Assembly (NCBI GenBank): GCA_017551925.1
Contig: JAFZKA010000100.1
Span: 1 to 64,000, forward strand
Direction of reading: 5' to 3'
DNA: 64,000 bases
DNA from: Bacteroidaceae bacterium
Lineage (GTDB): Bacteria > Bacteroidota > Bacteroidia > Bacteroidales > Bacteroidaceae
In this document: positions 1 to 7,744 of the stretch, piece after piece
Layout of the letters: each line of letters opens with the position of its first letter
How positions within the stretch are numbered: position 1 is the stretch's first letter
The notes under the pieces: model-generated
What the model was told of the DNA's origin: nothing
The model's database searches: none
The model's input: only the letters and a program-made list of their open reading frames with translations
Position numbers and translations under genes: made by a program

Positions 1-1273
1 GCTTGCGGTCAGCACGCTCCTGCTCCAGAGCATAGAAGCAACGGGCCACCTTCTTGGTGTTCTCCGTAACTGGCTCCTTAAGGTTACCGCCGGCAGGTGA
101 TACAGTACCTATAAAGGTAATTGAACCCGGCTGGCCGTTGTTCAGATACACGTAACCTGCACGTCCGTAGAAGTTTGCAATGATAGATGAAATATCCATC
201 GGGAATGCATCGGGACCAGGCAACTCCTCCATACGGTTGGACATCTCACGCAGAGCCTGTGCCCAACGTGAAGTGGAGTCAGCCATAAGCAGAACTCTCA
301 GACCCATAGAGCGGTAGTACTCCGATATGGCCATAGCCGTATAGACCGATGCCTCACGCGCAGCAACCGGCATGTTTGATGTATTTGCAATGATTATGGT
401 ACGTTCCATCAACTTGCGGCCTGTGTGCGGGTCATCCAGTTCCGGGAACTCTGTGAAGATCTCCACAACCTCATTGGCACGCTCACCGCAGGCAGCGATT
501 ACCACGATATCGGCCTCAGCCTGCTTGGATATGGCGTGCTGCAGCACAGTCTTACCCGTACCGAACGGACCGGGGATGAATCCCGTACCGCCCTCAACTA
601 TCGGGTTCAGCGTATCAATTGAACGTACACCAGTCTCAAGCAGTTTGAATGGACGCGGTTTCTCGCGATAGTTGGTCATAGCCACCTTCACGGGCCATTT
701 CTGGATCATGTTCACGCTAACCGTATCGCCCTTGGCGTTCTCCAGCACCGCAATCTCATCAATTATGCGATACTCACCCTGGGGCGCAATCTTCTTGACG
801 GTATATTCGCCCTCCAGCTGGAACGGAGCCATAATTTTGAGCGGCTGGAAGTTCTCCTCAACCTTACCCAGCCAGTCCGATGAACGCACCTTGTCACCCA
901 CCTTAACGATAGGCTCAAACTTCCAGAGGCGGTCATTATCAAGCGGATAAGTGTATTCACCGCGCTTGAGGAACACGCCCGTCATCTTGTCCAGGTCATT
1001 CTGCAGACCGTCAAAGTTGTGTGACAGCATGCCGGGGCCAAGCGTAACCTCAAGCATGTGACCGGTAAACTCGGCGGGTGAACCAACCTTAAGGCCACGG
1101 GTACTCTCAAACACCTGGACGAACACGTTTTCGCCCTGCACCTTGATGACCTCTGACATCAGTTTGTCGCCGCCGGTCTCAATATAGCAGATCTCATTCT
1201 GCGCAACAGGGCCGTCAACTTTTAACGTCACCATGTTCGCAATGACTCCGCGTACTGTACCTTTTGTACTCAT
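1..1273 (-). CDS. atpA: V/A-type ATP synthase catalytic subunit A (3' end outside window)
   Basis: This is the nucleotide-binding catalytic A subunit of the peripheral V1 sector of a V/A-type rotary ATPase, which couples ATP turnover to ion movement across the inner membrane. The reading frame starts at an ATG read from 1273 and runs off the left edge, so 424 codons are visible (full subunits are near 580-600). The protein begins MSTKGTVRGVIANMVTLKVD. The Walker A loop GPFGTGKT lies near residues 233-240, followed by the conserved stretches VVIAACGERANEV, NTSNMPVAAREAS and MADSTSRWAQALREM, which are characteristic of A subunits. It is third in a minus-strand operon after subunit E and a DUF2764 gene, and is separated from the latter by 118 bp that contain an inverted repeat. 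Subunits B, D, I and K would be expected beyond the left edge, as in other Bacteroidales. Confidence 0.97.
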   Translation of the reverse strand, partial: MSTKGTVRGVIANMVTLKVDGPVAQNEICYIETGGDKLMSEVIKVQGENVFVQVFESTRGLKVGSPAEFTGHMLEVTLGPGMLSHNFDGLQNDLDKMTGVFLKRGEYTYPLDNDRLWKFEPIVKVGDKVRSSDWLGKVEENFQPLKIMAPFQLEGEYTVKKIAPQGEYRIIDEIAVLENAKGDTVSVNMIQKWPVKVAMTNYREKPRPFKLLETGVRSIDTLNPIVEGGTGFIPGPFGTGKTVLQHAISKQAEADIVVIAACGERANEVVEIFTEFPELDDPHTGRKLMERTIIIANTSNMPVAAREASVYTAMAISEYYRSMGLRVLLMADSTSRWAQALREMSNRMEELPGPDAFPMDISSIIANFYGRAGYVYLNNGQPGSITFIGTVSPAGGNLKEPVTENTKKVARCFYALEQERADRK

Positions 1274-1288
1274 ATATCTCGTTTTTGA

Positions 1289-1381
1289 TGCAATTGGGGA
1301 CAGTCCCCTTTTGCACGTTTTTTTATTTTTCAACTATCGCAATCCTTTAGAACGTGCAAAAGGGGACTGTCCCCAATTGCA
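1289..1381. repeat. Perfect 31-nt inverted repeat with a nested GGGGACAGTCCCC palindrome
   Basis: The left arm (1289-1319) and right arm (1351-1381) are exact reverse complements over 31 nt, separated by a 31-nt AT-rich spacer. Each arm contains the internal palindrome GGGGAC-A-GTCCCC, so the unit can form one long hairpin or two small ones. It fills the gap between the DUF2764 gene and atpA. GGGGACWGTCCCC cores are familiar as dispersed palindromes in many bacteria, some of them linked to REP-associated (IS200-like) transposases; that assignment is inference. In RNA it would give a very stable stem that could modulate A-subunit expression relative to upstream genes. Confidence 0.9.
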
Positions 1382-1391
1382 CCTTTTCAAC

Positions 1392-2243
1392 TCATCTGAA
1401 CTCTGCGGGAACGCTGGTTTGTGCCTTCAATTCTCCAATCAGTTTGCGGAAGAGTTGCTGCCCCTTCTCCTTGTCAAGGGTAGTCCAGCGCTCCACCATC
1501 CCCAGCCGCACCATGTAAGAGAACAAACGCTCCACAGTAAAGTAATCAAAGAACGTATGCTCCTCAAGCCAGTGCCAGCGTATCAGGTCTGTCTTGCGCT
1601 CACGCTGTGACAGATCATCCTCCTCAAGCAACCGCATCACCTCATCAAAAAAGTCCACCTCCTGGCTGAGCCCCCAGTCTCTTGCACCGCTGGTGCGCAG
1701 AGCCTGTGCCGTAGCATTTGAGCCCACAATAACTTTCTGCGCATCCAGATTGTACTTGCGGGCGGTCATTGCTGACAGAATATTGTTCAGATCCAGGTTG
1801 AACTCATACCAACTGCGCACAAACTCATTTTTGGAGTTCATGGCATACTCATAGAACAGGCTCCACAGACGATCCTCGGCAAAAGCGGCCTTGTCACGCC
1901 AACTCTCATCCTGATACTCCTGTACAAAATTGTACATGAACTGGGGGATTCCGGCGGGGCACTGCTCCTGGGTTTTCACGCAGGCTATCAGGTCCTGCAA
2001 CTGCTCCTCGCTGAAAAGGGATGAATTTCTCGCAGAAACCGCAGAAAGCGCAGAAATTTCAGAAAGCGCGGAAAGGAGATTGCGGCAATCGTTCTCCAGC
2101 AGGAGCATATCCATAACCTTGCGGTCAGCCGCGTCAAGAGCCTCATAGAGTTCTTCACGCAGTGACTCCACTGATGCAGGAGCCTTGCTGTCATCTAGAC
2201 TGATGTCAGCCAGTCCGGCTATAAGATAGTAGTATTTGCCCAT
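1392..2243 (-). CDS. DUF2764 protein of the V-ATPase operon
   Basis: This 283-residue cytosolic protein begins MGKYYYLIAGLADISLDD and belongs to the DUF2764 group, which in Bacteroidetes sits between V-ATPase subunits E and A. Its biochemical role is not established; it is presumed to be an ATPase accessory or assembly protein, possibly related in function to subunit C, which these operons appear to lack. It starts 14 bp after the stop of subunit E. No signal peptide or membrane segment is seen, and the protein is rich in acidic residues and predicted helices (for example the motif LIRWHWLEEHTFFDYFTVER near residues 215-240). Residues 57-71 are a low-complexity tripeptide repeat encoded by a 9-nt tandem repeat. 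The assignment rests on position and overall sequence character. Confidence 0.82.
   Translation of the reverse strand: MGKYYYLIAGLADISLDDSKAPASVESLREELYEALDAADRKVMDMLLLENDCRNLLSALSEISALSAVSARNSSLFSEEQLQDLIACVKTQEQCPAGIPQFMYNFVQEYQDESWRDKAAFAEDRLWSLFYEYAMNSKNEFVRSWYEFNLDLNNILSAMTARKYNLDAQKVIVGSNATAQALRTSGARDWGLSQEVDFFDEVMRLLEEDDLSQRERKTDLIRWHWLEEHTFFDYFTVERLFSYMVRLGMVERWTTLDKEKGQQLFRKLIGELKAQTSVPAEFR
2031..2075 (-). repeat. Five-copy 9-nt in-frame tandem repeat inside the DUF2764 gene
   Basis: On the plus strand five consecutive 9-mers read cgcagaaac, cgcagaaag, cgcagaaat, ttcagaaag and cgcggaaag. Because 9 is a multiple of 3 the repeat stays in frame, and on the coding (minus) strand it gives the Leu/Ser/Ala-rich stretch at residues 57-71 (LSALSEISALSAVSA). 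Confidence 0.85.
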
Positions 2244-2257
2244 CTTGCCGATTAAGG

Positions 2258-2848
2258 TCAGAAAAGAGTCTGGGTCAACTGCGGACGCAGAATTGACTTA
2301 AACCAGTTCTCAAACTCCTCAGTGCCAAAGTTCACCTTGTAAGCACCATCGGCAGGCTGTATTGAGAATTCAGCAGCCTGACCGTTCACCTCAGTAATCT
2401 TTACTCCGCCGTCAAGCAACTGCTTGGCCTTGGCAGCAAAATATTTCTTGAGTTGCTCGGCATCCTGAGCCTTGATCTCAATGCTCTGTTTCTTTCCCCA
2501 CTCCTGGGCAAGGGTAAGTATAAAATCGTTGAAAACCTTCTGGTCAGCGGTAAAGCCCTTGACTGATTCTGAAACAATCCTGTCAGTAATCACAGTTGCA
2601 ATCTCACTCTTGAGAGCCTCAACTGCCTGAGTGGCATAAAGTTTCAGTTCCTTGCGTACATTTTCCGCATTGTCTGCACTCTCTTTTTGTGCGGCAGCAA
2701 GAGCAGCGGCAGCCTCCTTACGGGCATCGGCAATAATCTTATCAGCCTCAGCACGGGCATTGGCCAGAATCTGGTCGGCCTCAGCCTGACCTTTTGCTAC
2801 ACCTTCATTATAAATAATGTCGGTCAGTTCCTGGATTTTGGTATTCAT
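2258..2848 (-). CDS. atpE: V/A-type ATP synthase subunit E
   Basis: This 196-residue protein begins MNTKIQELTDIIYNEGVAKG and is the peripheral-stalk E subunit of the V/A-type ATPase. Residues about 15-75 form a long Ala/Glu/Lys-rich helix (GQAEADQILANARAEADKII and onward) of the type that pairs with the other stalk subunit in a coiled coil. The C-terminal half is a globular domain that caps the A/B hexamer. Length and layout match the family. It is the first gene of the minus-strand ATPase operon, with the DUF2764 gene 14 bp downstream. A candidate promoter element sits about 50 bp upstream of its ATG, between it and the end of the AraC-type gene. Confidence 0.92.
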   Translation of the reverse strand: MNTKIQELTDIIYNEGVAKGQAEADQILANARAEADKIIADARKEAAAALAAAQKESADNAENVRKELKLYATQAVEALKSEIATVITDRIVSESVKGFTADQKVFNDFILTLAQEWGKKQSIEIKAQDAEQLKKYFAAKAKQLLDGGVKITEVNGQAAEFSIQPADGAYKVNFGTEEFENWFKSILRPQLTQTLF

Positions 2849-2898
2849 AGGTTAATATTGATAATTCTCATTTGGTACGTCTTTCACGTACAGATTCG

Positions 2899-2906
2899 CA
2901 AATATA
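2899..2906 (-). promoter_or_regulatory. Candidate -7 box for the V-ATPase operon
   Basis: Read on the minus strand the sequence is TATATTTG, an exact match to the Bacteroidota -7 consensus TAnnTTTG, 50 bp before the subunit E start codon. No good TTTG -33 box is present at the usual 19-21 nt spacing, so this is a moderate call. Confidence 0.5.
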
Positions 2907-2933
2907 GGCAAATCCGCGGTACAACCTTACGTA

Positions 2934-3440
2934 TTAACATATTTTTAAGTCACCTTGCAATTTGCCCGCTCGCCACACTGCCGGCGTAGAGCCCTCCAAC
3001 TCCCTAAATTTTCTGACAAACTGATTGGACCCCAGGAATCCGCACCTGCCTGAAACAGACACGATTGTCGCCTTTGGGTCATCAAGAAGCATCTTTTTTG
3101 CGTATTCAATCCTGAGTTTGTTCACCAGATCTCTGAAAGACATTCCGTATTTTGTATTGATAATCTCAGATAAGTATGTACGGTTGGTGTCAAGCCGTTT
3201 TGCAACACTTACAATAGTAATATCCGGATCAAGATAACCCTGCTCCTCTATAAAACTCTTATCAAATTTCAATTGAATCTTTTCAATTATCCGTTCGTGC
3301 AATTCACGGCTAATGATTTCATTCTCCAATTCACGCACCTTGTCATTCTTTAAAGAGCCGTATTTTTTCCTTTTCAGGTAAACCGGCAAGAAAACGATTG
3401 TCAGAATCAAAATAACGTACAAAACAATCAAAAATGCCAT
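2934..3440 (-). CDS. Membrane-anchored AraC-family transcriptional regulator (short form)
   Basis: This 168-residue protein has one N-terminal membrane helix (about residues 3-22, ILTIVFLPVYLKRKK at its end), a short charged linker and a C-terminal AraC-type helix-turn-helix domain (about residues 65-165). The motif SVAKRLDTNRTYLSEIINTK is the first HTH, and RCGFLGSNQFVRKFRELEG matches the second, with the usual 'F.r.Fk...G.tP' ending. Many Bacteroidota carry longer proteins with periplasmic TPR repeats, a membrane helix and a cytoplasmic AraC domain; this one looks like only the last two parts, so the sensing half is missing or lies elsewhere. It is divergent from the fimbrial gene train and is a natural candidate for its regulator (inference). 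It has a good promoter of its own upstream. Confidence 0.85.
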   Translation of the reverse strand: MAFLIVLYVILILTIVFLPVYLKRKKYGSLKNDKVRELENEIISRELHERIIEKIQLKFDKSFIEEQGYLDPDITIVSVAKRLDTNRTYLSEIINTKYGMSFRDLVNKLRIEYAKKMLLDDPKATIVSVSGRCGFLGSNQFVRKFRELEGSTPAVWRAGKLQGDLKIC

Positions 3441-3473
3441 ATAGTCCTTTTTTATGAGTGATATTCAATTTGA

Positions 3474-3505
3474 CAAAAATAGTCAAGAATGCCTTAAAAG
3501 CCAAA
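3474..3505 (-). promoter_or_regulatory. Bacteroidota-type promoter for the AraC-family gene
   Basis: On the minus strand a -33 box TTTG (3505-3502) is followed after 20 nt by a -7 box TATTTTTG (3481-3474), matching TTTG-N19-21-TAnnTTTG. Transcription would start near 3467, about 25 nt before the ATG at 3440. Confidence 0.7.
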
Positions 3506-3714
3506 TAAAACATAAAAAAATTGTATATTTCCCAAAAGATTCAGCCAAAAACAGCCCTGAAATTTTACGAATTGAATATAAAATTTACGTTTTGACAACA
3601 AACGCCGCCACTGACGCGCCAAGAATATGTTAAAATTTGCATATTAAGTAATGAAATTTGCGCGCACACGCGCATTTTTAATCAGTAAAATAAAACTATA
3701 TAAAAATTAAAGTA

Positions 3715-3722
3715 TATTTTTG
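3715..3722 (+). promoter_or_regulatory. Candidate -7 box for the fimbrial / giant-protein locus
   Basis: TATTTTTG matches TAnnTTTG and lies 45 bp before the ATG at 3768. There is no TTTG at the expected -33 position (3691-3695 is A-rich), which would fit a promoter that needs an activator; this is inference. Confidence 0.5.
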
Positions 3723-3767
3723 TAACGTAAAACACATACAGAAAGGATATCCTTAAACGAGAGCTCA

Positions 3768-5006
3768 ATGTTAAGCAACGTGAAATTGTCAAGGACTATT
3801 GGCAAGATGCAGGTTTTCCTGTATCTGCTTCTTTGTATCCTTACAAATTCCGCTTGCCAAAGAAAAGATCTGTACCTGAGAGTTGATGACGTAAGTATTT
3901 CTATTGCCGTCTATGATGTACGCCTTGACCTGTTATGGGGTGTCGGTTGGCAAACCGAATGGCTGTACGAATGGGATGAGTCTTTAGCAGACTTTGGAGT
4001 TTTGGGCTACACCAAGCCTGATTACGTAAAGGGAACAATCTACAATGTCAACCCCACAACGCTAAAGCGATTCAGTTCCTTCAACAAGATTTTCAATTCA
4101 AACGGAGGCCGCGTATCACTTACCACCGGAGCCACGTATGACATGCTGTTCTACAACTTTGGTACAGAGTGGACCTCATTCAACCAGTCAGAGGACTATG
4201 AGACCTACACAGCCACAACCCGTAGGAGTTCACAGTCATCATGGATACGCACCCAGTCTGACAGCCAGTTCAGTGACAAGCCCGCCAACTCCAAGTCATA
4301 CATTGACTACAACCAGCCCGATGAACTGTTCGGTACCTTGGTAACAGGCCTTCTAATCAGTGACAACCCCGCATACTATGACAAAGAGGTTGATGAGGAG
4401 GGCAATATCACATACATCTACAAGATAGACGCCAACCTGCGTCCCTACTCGTTCATTTACGTATTCCAGATAATTCTGCTCAACAATTATGATGATGAGG
4501 GAATACGCGTAACAGGCGGACGTGGCATAACCGTAACAGGCCTTTCACAGGGAGTTGACCTGTTCACACGCCAGACCCTGACAAACACCATTTCACTTAC
4601 AACCGATGATGTCAAGCCCACGCAGCACGTCAAAAACGTACAACTTGAAAACGGCCAGGTTGCTGACAGCGCCGATGTATTTGCAGTGCGCATACTCACA
4701 TGGGGCCTGCCTAAAGCCGACATACTTGAACTCAGCAGTAAGGCCGGATCAAAAGCAGAAATGGTTGATGACAACTACATAGGAATAGGCCTTGCACTGC
4801 GCAACGGTGGCACATTTACTATAACCCGCAACATTACAGACATATTGCATAATGAGAAACCCGCAGGAGGTATAGTAACCATATACATTGACTCATCACA
4901 AATCCCCAGCAGCGCATTTGAAAAGCCCAAACCCTCAGGCGGCGGAGGCTTTGACGCCAACGTAGAGGATTGGGCCGATGAGGTGAATGCAGAAGTAATA
5001 ATTTAA
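3768..5006 (+). CDS. DUF5119-like lipoprotein, first gene of the fimbrial locus
   Basis: This 412-residue predicted lipoprotein has a hydrophobic leader ending LLLCILTNSAC, with the lipobox cysteine at about residue 30, so it is exported and lipid-anchored. The mature start, CQRKDLYLRVDDVSISIAVY, resembles DUF5119 proteins, which in Bacteroides precede fimbrillin genes. Features in order are a beta-rich N-terminal part, a Thr/Ser-rich stretch near 145-170, and a second beta domain containing GGRGITVTGLSQGVDLFTRQ near 247-266. It ends in a Gly-rich linker (PKPSGGGGFDANVEDW) and a short tail. It starts 45 bp after a -7 box and is followed after 49 bp by the first fimbrillin gene. An ATG at residue 14 (MQVFLYLLL) is an alternative start and would give a more typical leader length. 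The function is unknown; it may be an accessory or anchor fimbrial subunit. Confidence 0.75.
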   Translation: MLSNVKLSRTIGKMQVFLYLLLCILTNSACQRKDLYLRVDDVSISIAVYDVRLDLLWGVGWQTEWLYEWDESLADFGVLGYTKPDYVKGTIYNVNPTTLKRFSSFNKIFNSNGGRVSLTTGATYDMLFYNFGTEWTSFNQSEDYETYTATTRRSSQSSWIRTQSDSQFSDKPANSKSYIDYNQPDELFGTLVTGLLISDNPAYYDKEVDEEGNITYIYKIDANLRPYSFIYVFQIILLNNYDDEGIRVTGGRGITVTGLSQGVDLFTRQTLTNTISLTTDDVKPTQHVKNVQLENGQVADSADVFAVRILTWGLPKADILELSSKAGSKAEMVDDNYIGIGLALRNGGTFTITRNITDILHNEKPAGGIVTIYIDSSQIPSSAFEKPKPSGGGGFDANVEDWADEVNAEVII

Positions 5007-5055
5007 AAGATTTTCACACATATATAAATAAAGGTAAAAATAAAAACGAAAAAAT

Positions 5056-6282
5056 ATGAGAATTATGGAAAAAAGACATCTGATCATCTTTGCTGCAGCT
5101 GCCATGGTAGCGTGCACCAACCAGGAGGTATTGACCGATGCCTTGAGAGATTATGATTCTGCGCCCAGCGCAATCGGTTTTAACTCGTATTCTGAAAAAT
5201 CCACTAAAGGAGACGTCAACAATGCGAATAACCTTGAGTACTATCACAATTCATTTGTGGTATATGGTACAAAACAGTCTGTAAACAATCCCGCTATAAC
5301 AGATTCTGTATTTGGCGGTTGGGCACATCAGGCAGGCATGCCTAATGGCACCAACTGCTATTACCAGAACCCAGACCTGAACGCGAATCTTGGAGACTGG
5401 CGTTATGAGCACGCCCGTTATTGGGACAAGCAAGCCGAATACTACTTTATTGCATACGCACCGGCAAGCGCCAAGAACCCGTTGCGCTACTATTATCATG
5501 ACGCCGATGCATTGGTAGGTGATCCCTTGAACAAGATCATCACATCTGCCCCATATGTACTTCAGGGCACCAACATTCAGAGCACGCCCACACAAGCAGA
5601 AAAAGTAAAAGGCTTTACTACAACTGCAAACGGTGATCTTGACCTGATGGTGTCCGATACCGTACATGAACTTGGCAAGAACCATGACAGCTACAAAGGC
5701 GTAAACAACGCCGTATCATTCATATTCCGCCACATACTGGCCAAGTTGAATGTTAAGATTGACAAGACCGAGGCCGTTGACAAATCAATTGTCACATTAA
5801 AAGAAATAAGGATTGAAGGCCTTAAGGACTGCGGCAGTTATGACGCAACACAATATGTTAGCAACGCTGACACCACAATCAGCGGTTGGGATGCAAGTTT
5901 CTCTGCCACTCCTTCAACATATTCCATCTCTTATTCAGGCTCAACAGCCCTGAACAACGGATCATATGTTAGTGAGGTCTATAAGAAAGGAACACCCATC
6001 TACTTTATAGAGTCACTGGTAATGCCGCAGCAGATTACTGCCGCAAACCAGGTTAAGATGTACATTTCATACACCATCCAGGAGGATAAAGCCGGAGCCC
6101 CAGTACAGTCATTTGACAATCAGGAGATTGACATGTATGACATTGCAGAGTTCCATCAGCAGTTCCTTGACGGTTACAACTACACACTATGTTTAACCAT
6201 TGGACCGGACTTGATAATGCTTAGTCCAAACATTTCAACATGGACCCCATTATCATCTGACTACAGAATTGGAGACGAATGA
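5056..6282 (+). CDS. Fimbrillin family lipoprotein 1
   Basis: This is a predicted FimA/Mfa1-type pilin subunit of 408 residues, exported as a lipoprotein (leader ending AAAMVAC) for assembly on the outer surface. The family hallmarks are in the usual order: a Thr-Lys segment after the leader (EKSTKGD), YWDKQAEYYFIAYAP near residue 122, the central HILAKLNVKI strand near 224, a late LVMPQQ strand near 318, and a C-terminal strand ending STWTPLSSDY. In FimA/Mfa1 pilins the leader is removed after lipid modification and a protease then frees a groove for donor-strand exchange; this is family knowledge. The first Met (MRIMEK) and the Met three codons later are both possible starts, and the second gives the cleaner leader. 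It is separated by 49 bp from the genes on both sides. Confidence 0.86.
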   Translation: MRIMEKRHLIIFAAAAMVACTNQEVLTDALRDYDSAPSAIGFNSYSEKSTKGDVNNANNLEYYHNSFVVYGTKQSVNNPAITDSVFGGWAHQAGMPNGTNCYYQNPDLNANLGDWRYEHARYWDKQAEYYFIAYAPASAKNPLRYYYHDADALVGDPLNKIITSAPYVLQGTNIQSTPTQAEKVKGFTTTANGDLDLMVSDTVHELGKNHDSYKGVNNAVSFIFRHILAKLNVKIDKTEAVDKSIVTLKEIRIEGLKDCGSYDATQYVSNADTTISGWDASFSATPSTYSISYSGSTALNNGSYVSEVYKKGTPIYFIESLVMPQQITAANQVKMYISYTIQEDKAGAPVQSFDNQEIDMYDIAEFHQQFLDGYNYTLCLTIGPDLIMLSPNISTWTPLSSDYRIGDE

Positions 6283-6331
6283 GTTTTTCAAAACACTATA
6301 AACGCGATTTAATAATTAAAAAACAATTAAT

Positions 6332-7690
6332 ATGAAAAAGAGTTATCTTTTAGCAGCCGCAGTCACAATGCTGACAGCCTGCACAAACAACGAGAGACTG
6401 ACCAACGACCTCAGCTATGACGGTCCAGTTATGATTGGTTTTGAGACCTTCCATGAGAAGACCACTAAAGCCACAGGTGAAATCACCGCACCCTCCAACC
6501 TGACCATAGGCAATGGAGGTTTTGGAGTTTGGGGATATAAAGGAGCTCCTGACGACATAGTAGAAGCTGCAGTTGTCAACAATGAAGGACCTGCTATCGT
6601 AAACATTAACGACGAAAGCAAATACACAAGTATCTTTAACAATGTAAAAGTCTGGTGGAAAGAAGATATCAATTATACCCAAAATGAAAACAATGCTGTT
6701 CATTCGCATTTCACTTATGCTGTTCCAAAATACTGGGACAAAGGTTCAGAATACATATTCTTTGCTTATGCCCCGTATGATGCATCAAATGCAGAACTGA
6801 TTAAAAATAAAGGAAATATCAAAATCAAAAATATTCCTTCCATACAAGATATCAGTGCAAGCAGTGGAAGCGCAAAAACACTGAAATTCTCAGGAACAGA
6901 AAACAAGACTGTAACCGATTACCTTATGGCAACATATGTTACAAACCAAAAATACTCTGCTGACCCATGGACAAATCAGCATGGAAAGAGTTATACCGAC
7001 GCGGAACAGACTGTAGGCTTCACCTTCGGTCACATGCTATCTAAACTTACAATCAATCTTGAAGCATATGATCAATATGAAGGTATTGAAGAACTGTCTG
7101 TTAATAGTCTTTCTATAGAAAATATGCCTGCAAAATCTGCAGACAAGACCATTTTCACACAAACTTCCCCCACTGGCCCCGCAGGCATATATGACGACAA
7201 GGCTTATACATCAGAATTATTAATAATAAAGGATAACGCTGGTGAAAACGAAGTGGTTACATCAAATTCAAAGTTGTACATTCTGACAGGCGGCAAAGGA
7301 TTAAAAGAAAATGGAAGCGATGCAACAACAGTTGATGAAATACATCATTTCAAGAAACCTGATCATAACAAGCAGGATTTCAATTACTACGTAGCGCCTA
7401 ATGATCCCAACGAAAACTCTAATGTTGCAAATAAAAAATATCTGGCAAACCTCAACTATACCATAAAATATGTAGATGGTACAACCGAAGATATCACTGT
7501 TTCCGACATTGATATTACCACAAATCTACTCACAAAACTTGAGCAGAACTACTATTACATCCTAACAATCAAAATCAAGATGAATCAGATTCTGTTCACC
7601 GTAGATAGAGTCATTGACTGGGCTCCGAGAGATCCAAATACTGAAGCTGGCAACAACAATACACAAGCAATAGAAGTTGCAATTAATTGA
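6332..7690 (+). CDS. Fimbrillin family lipoprotein 2
   Basis: This 452-residue fimbrillin-like protein has a lipoprotein leader (MKKSYLLAAAVTMLTAC). Motifs are FGVWGYK near residue 66, YWDKGSEYIFFAYAP near 134 and FGHMLSKLTINL near 231. It ends with the strand LFTVDRVIDWAPRD followed by a short polar tail. It is about 45 residues longer than fimbrillin 1, mostly through loops between the HMLSKL strand and the C-terminal strand. It is most similar in layout to the next gene, fimbrillin 3: both have IENMPA/ITNLPA, a YILTGG/YILDGG segment and a YYVAPN/FFVAPN segment. This suggests the pair arose by tandem duplication. It is likely a fimbrial shaft or accessory subunit; which one cannot be told from sequence. 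Confidence 0.85.
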   Translation: MKKSYLLAAAVTMLTACTNNERLTNDLSYDGPVMIGFETFHEKTTKATGEITAPSNLTIGNGGFGVWGYKGAPDDIVEAAVVNNEGPAIVNINDESKYTSIFNNVKVWWKEDINYTQNENNAVHSHFTYAVPKYWDKGSEYIFFAYAPYDASNAELIKNKGNIKIKNIPSIQDISASSGSAKTLKFSGTENKTVTDYLMATYVTNQKYSADPWTNQHGKSYTDAEQTVGFTFGHMLSKLTINLEAYDQYEGIEELSVNSLSIENMPAKSADKTIFTQTSPTGPAGIYDDKAYTSELLIIKDNAGENEVVTSNSKLYILTGGKGLKENGSDATTVDEIHHFKKPDHNKQDFNYYVAPNDPNENSNVANKKYLANLNYTIKYVDGTTEDITVSDIDITTNLLTKLEQNYYYILTIKIKMNQILFTVDRVIDWAPRDPNTEAGNNNTQAIEVAIN

Positions 7691-7744
7691 AGATCTAAGT
7701 GATCCAAGCTGAATTATTAATAAATGAACTAAACATAACCAACT

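Larger units (their letters stand above)
3441..3767. other. Divergent intergenic region between regulator and fimbrial locus
   Basis: This is 327 bp of strongly AT-rich DNA with no convincing gene. It contains the regulator's promoter on the minus strand (3474-3505), a -7 box for the plus-strand locus (3715-3722) and two dyads. The first dyad is AATATG / CATATT (3624-3629 and 3640-3645, 10-nt spacer). The second is TGCGCG-CACA-CGCGCA (3659-3674). The dyads lie 40-90 bp upstream of the plus-strand -7 box and are candidate binding sites for a regulator; no experiment supports this. Confidence 0.6.

Noticed and set aside
372-960. Plus-strand open frames opposite the ATPase A subunit
   Set aside because: They lie antisense to an unmistakable catalytic subunit and have no family resemblance.
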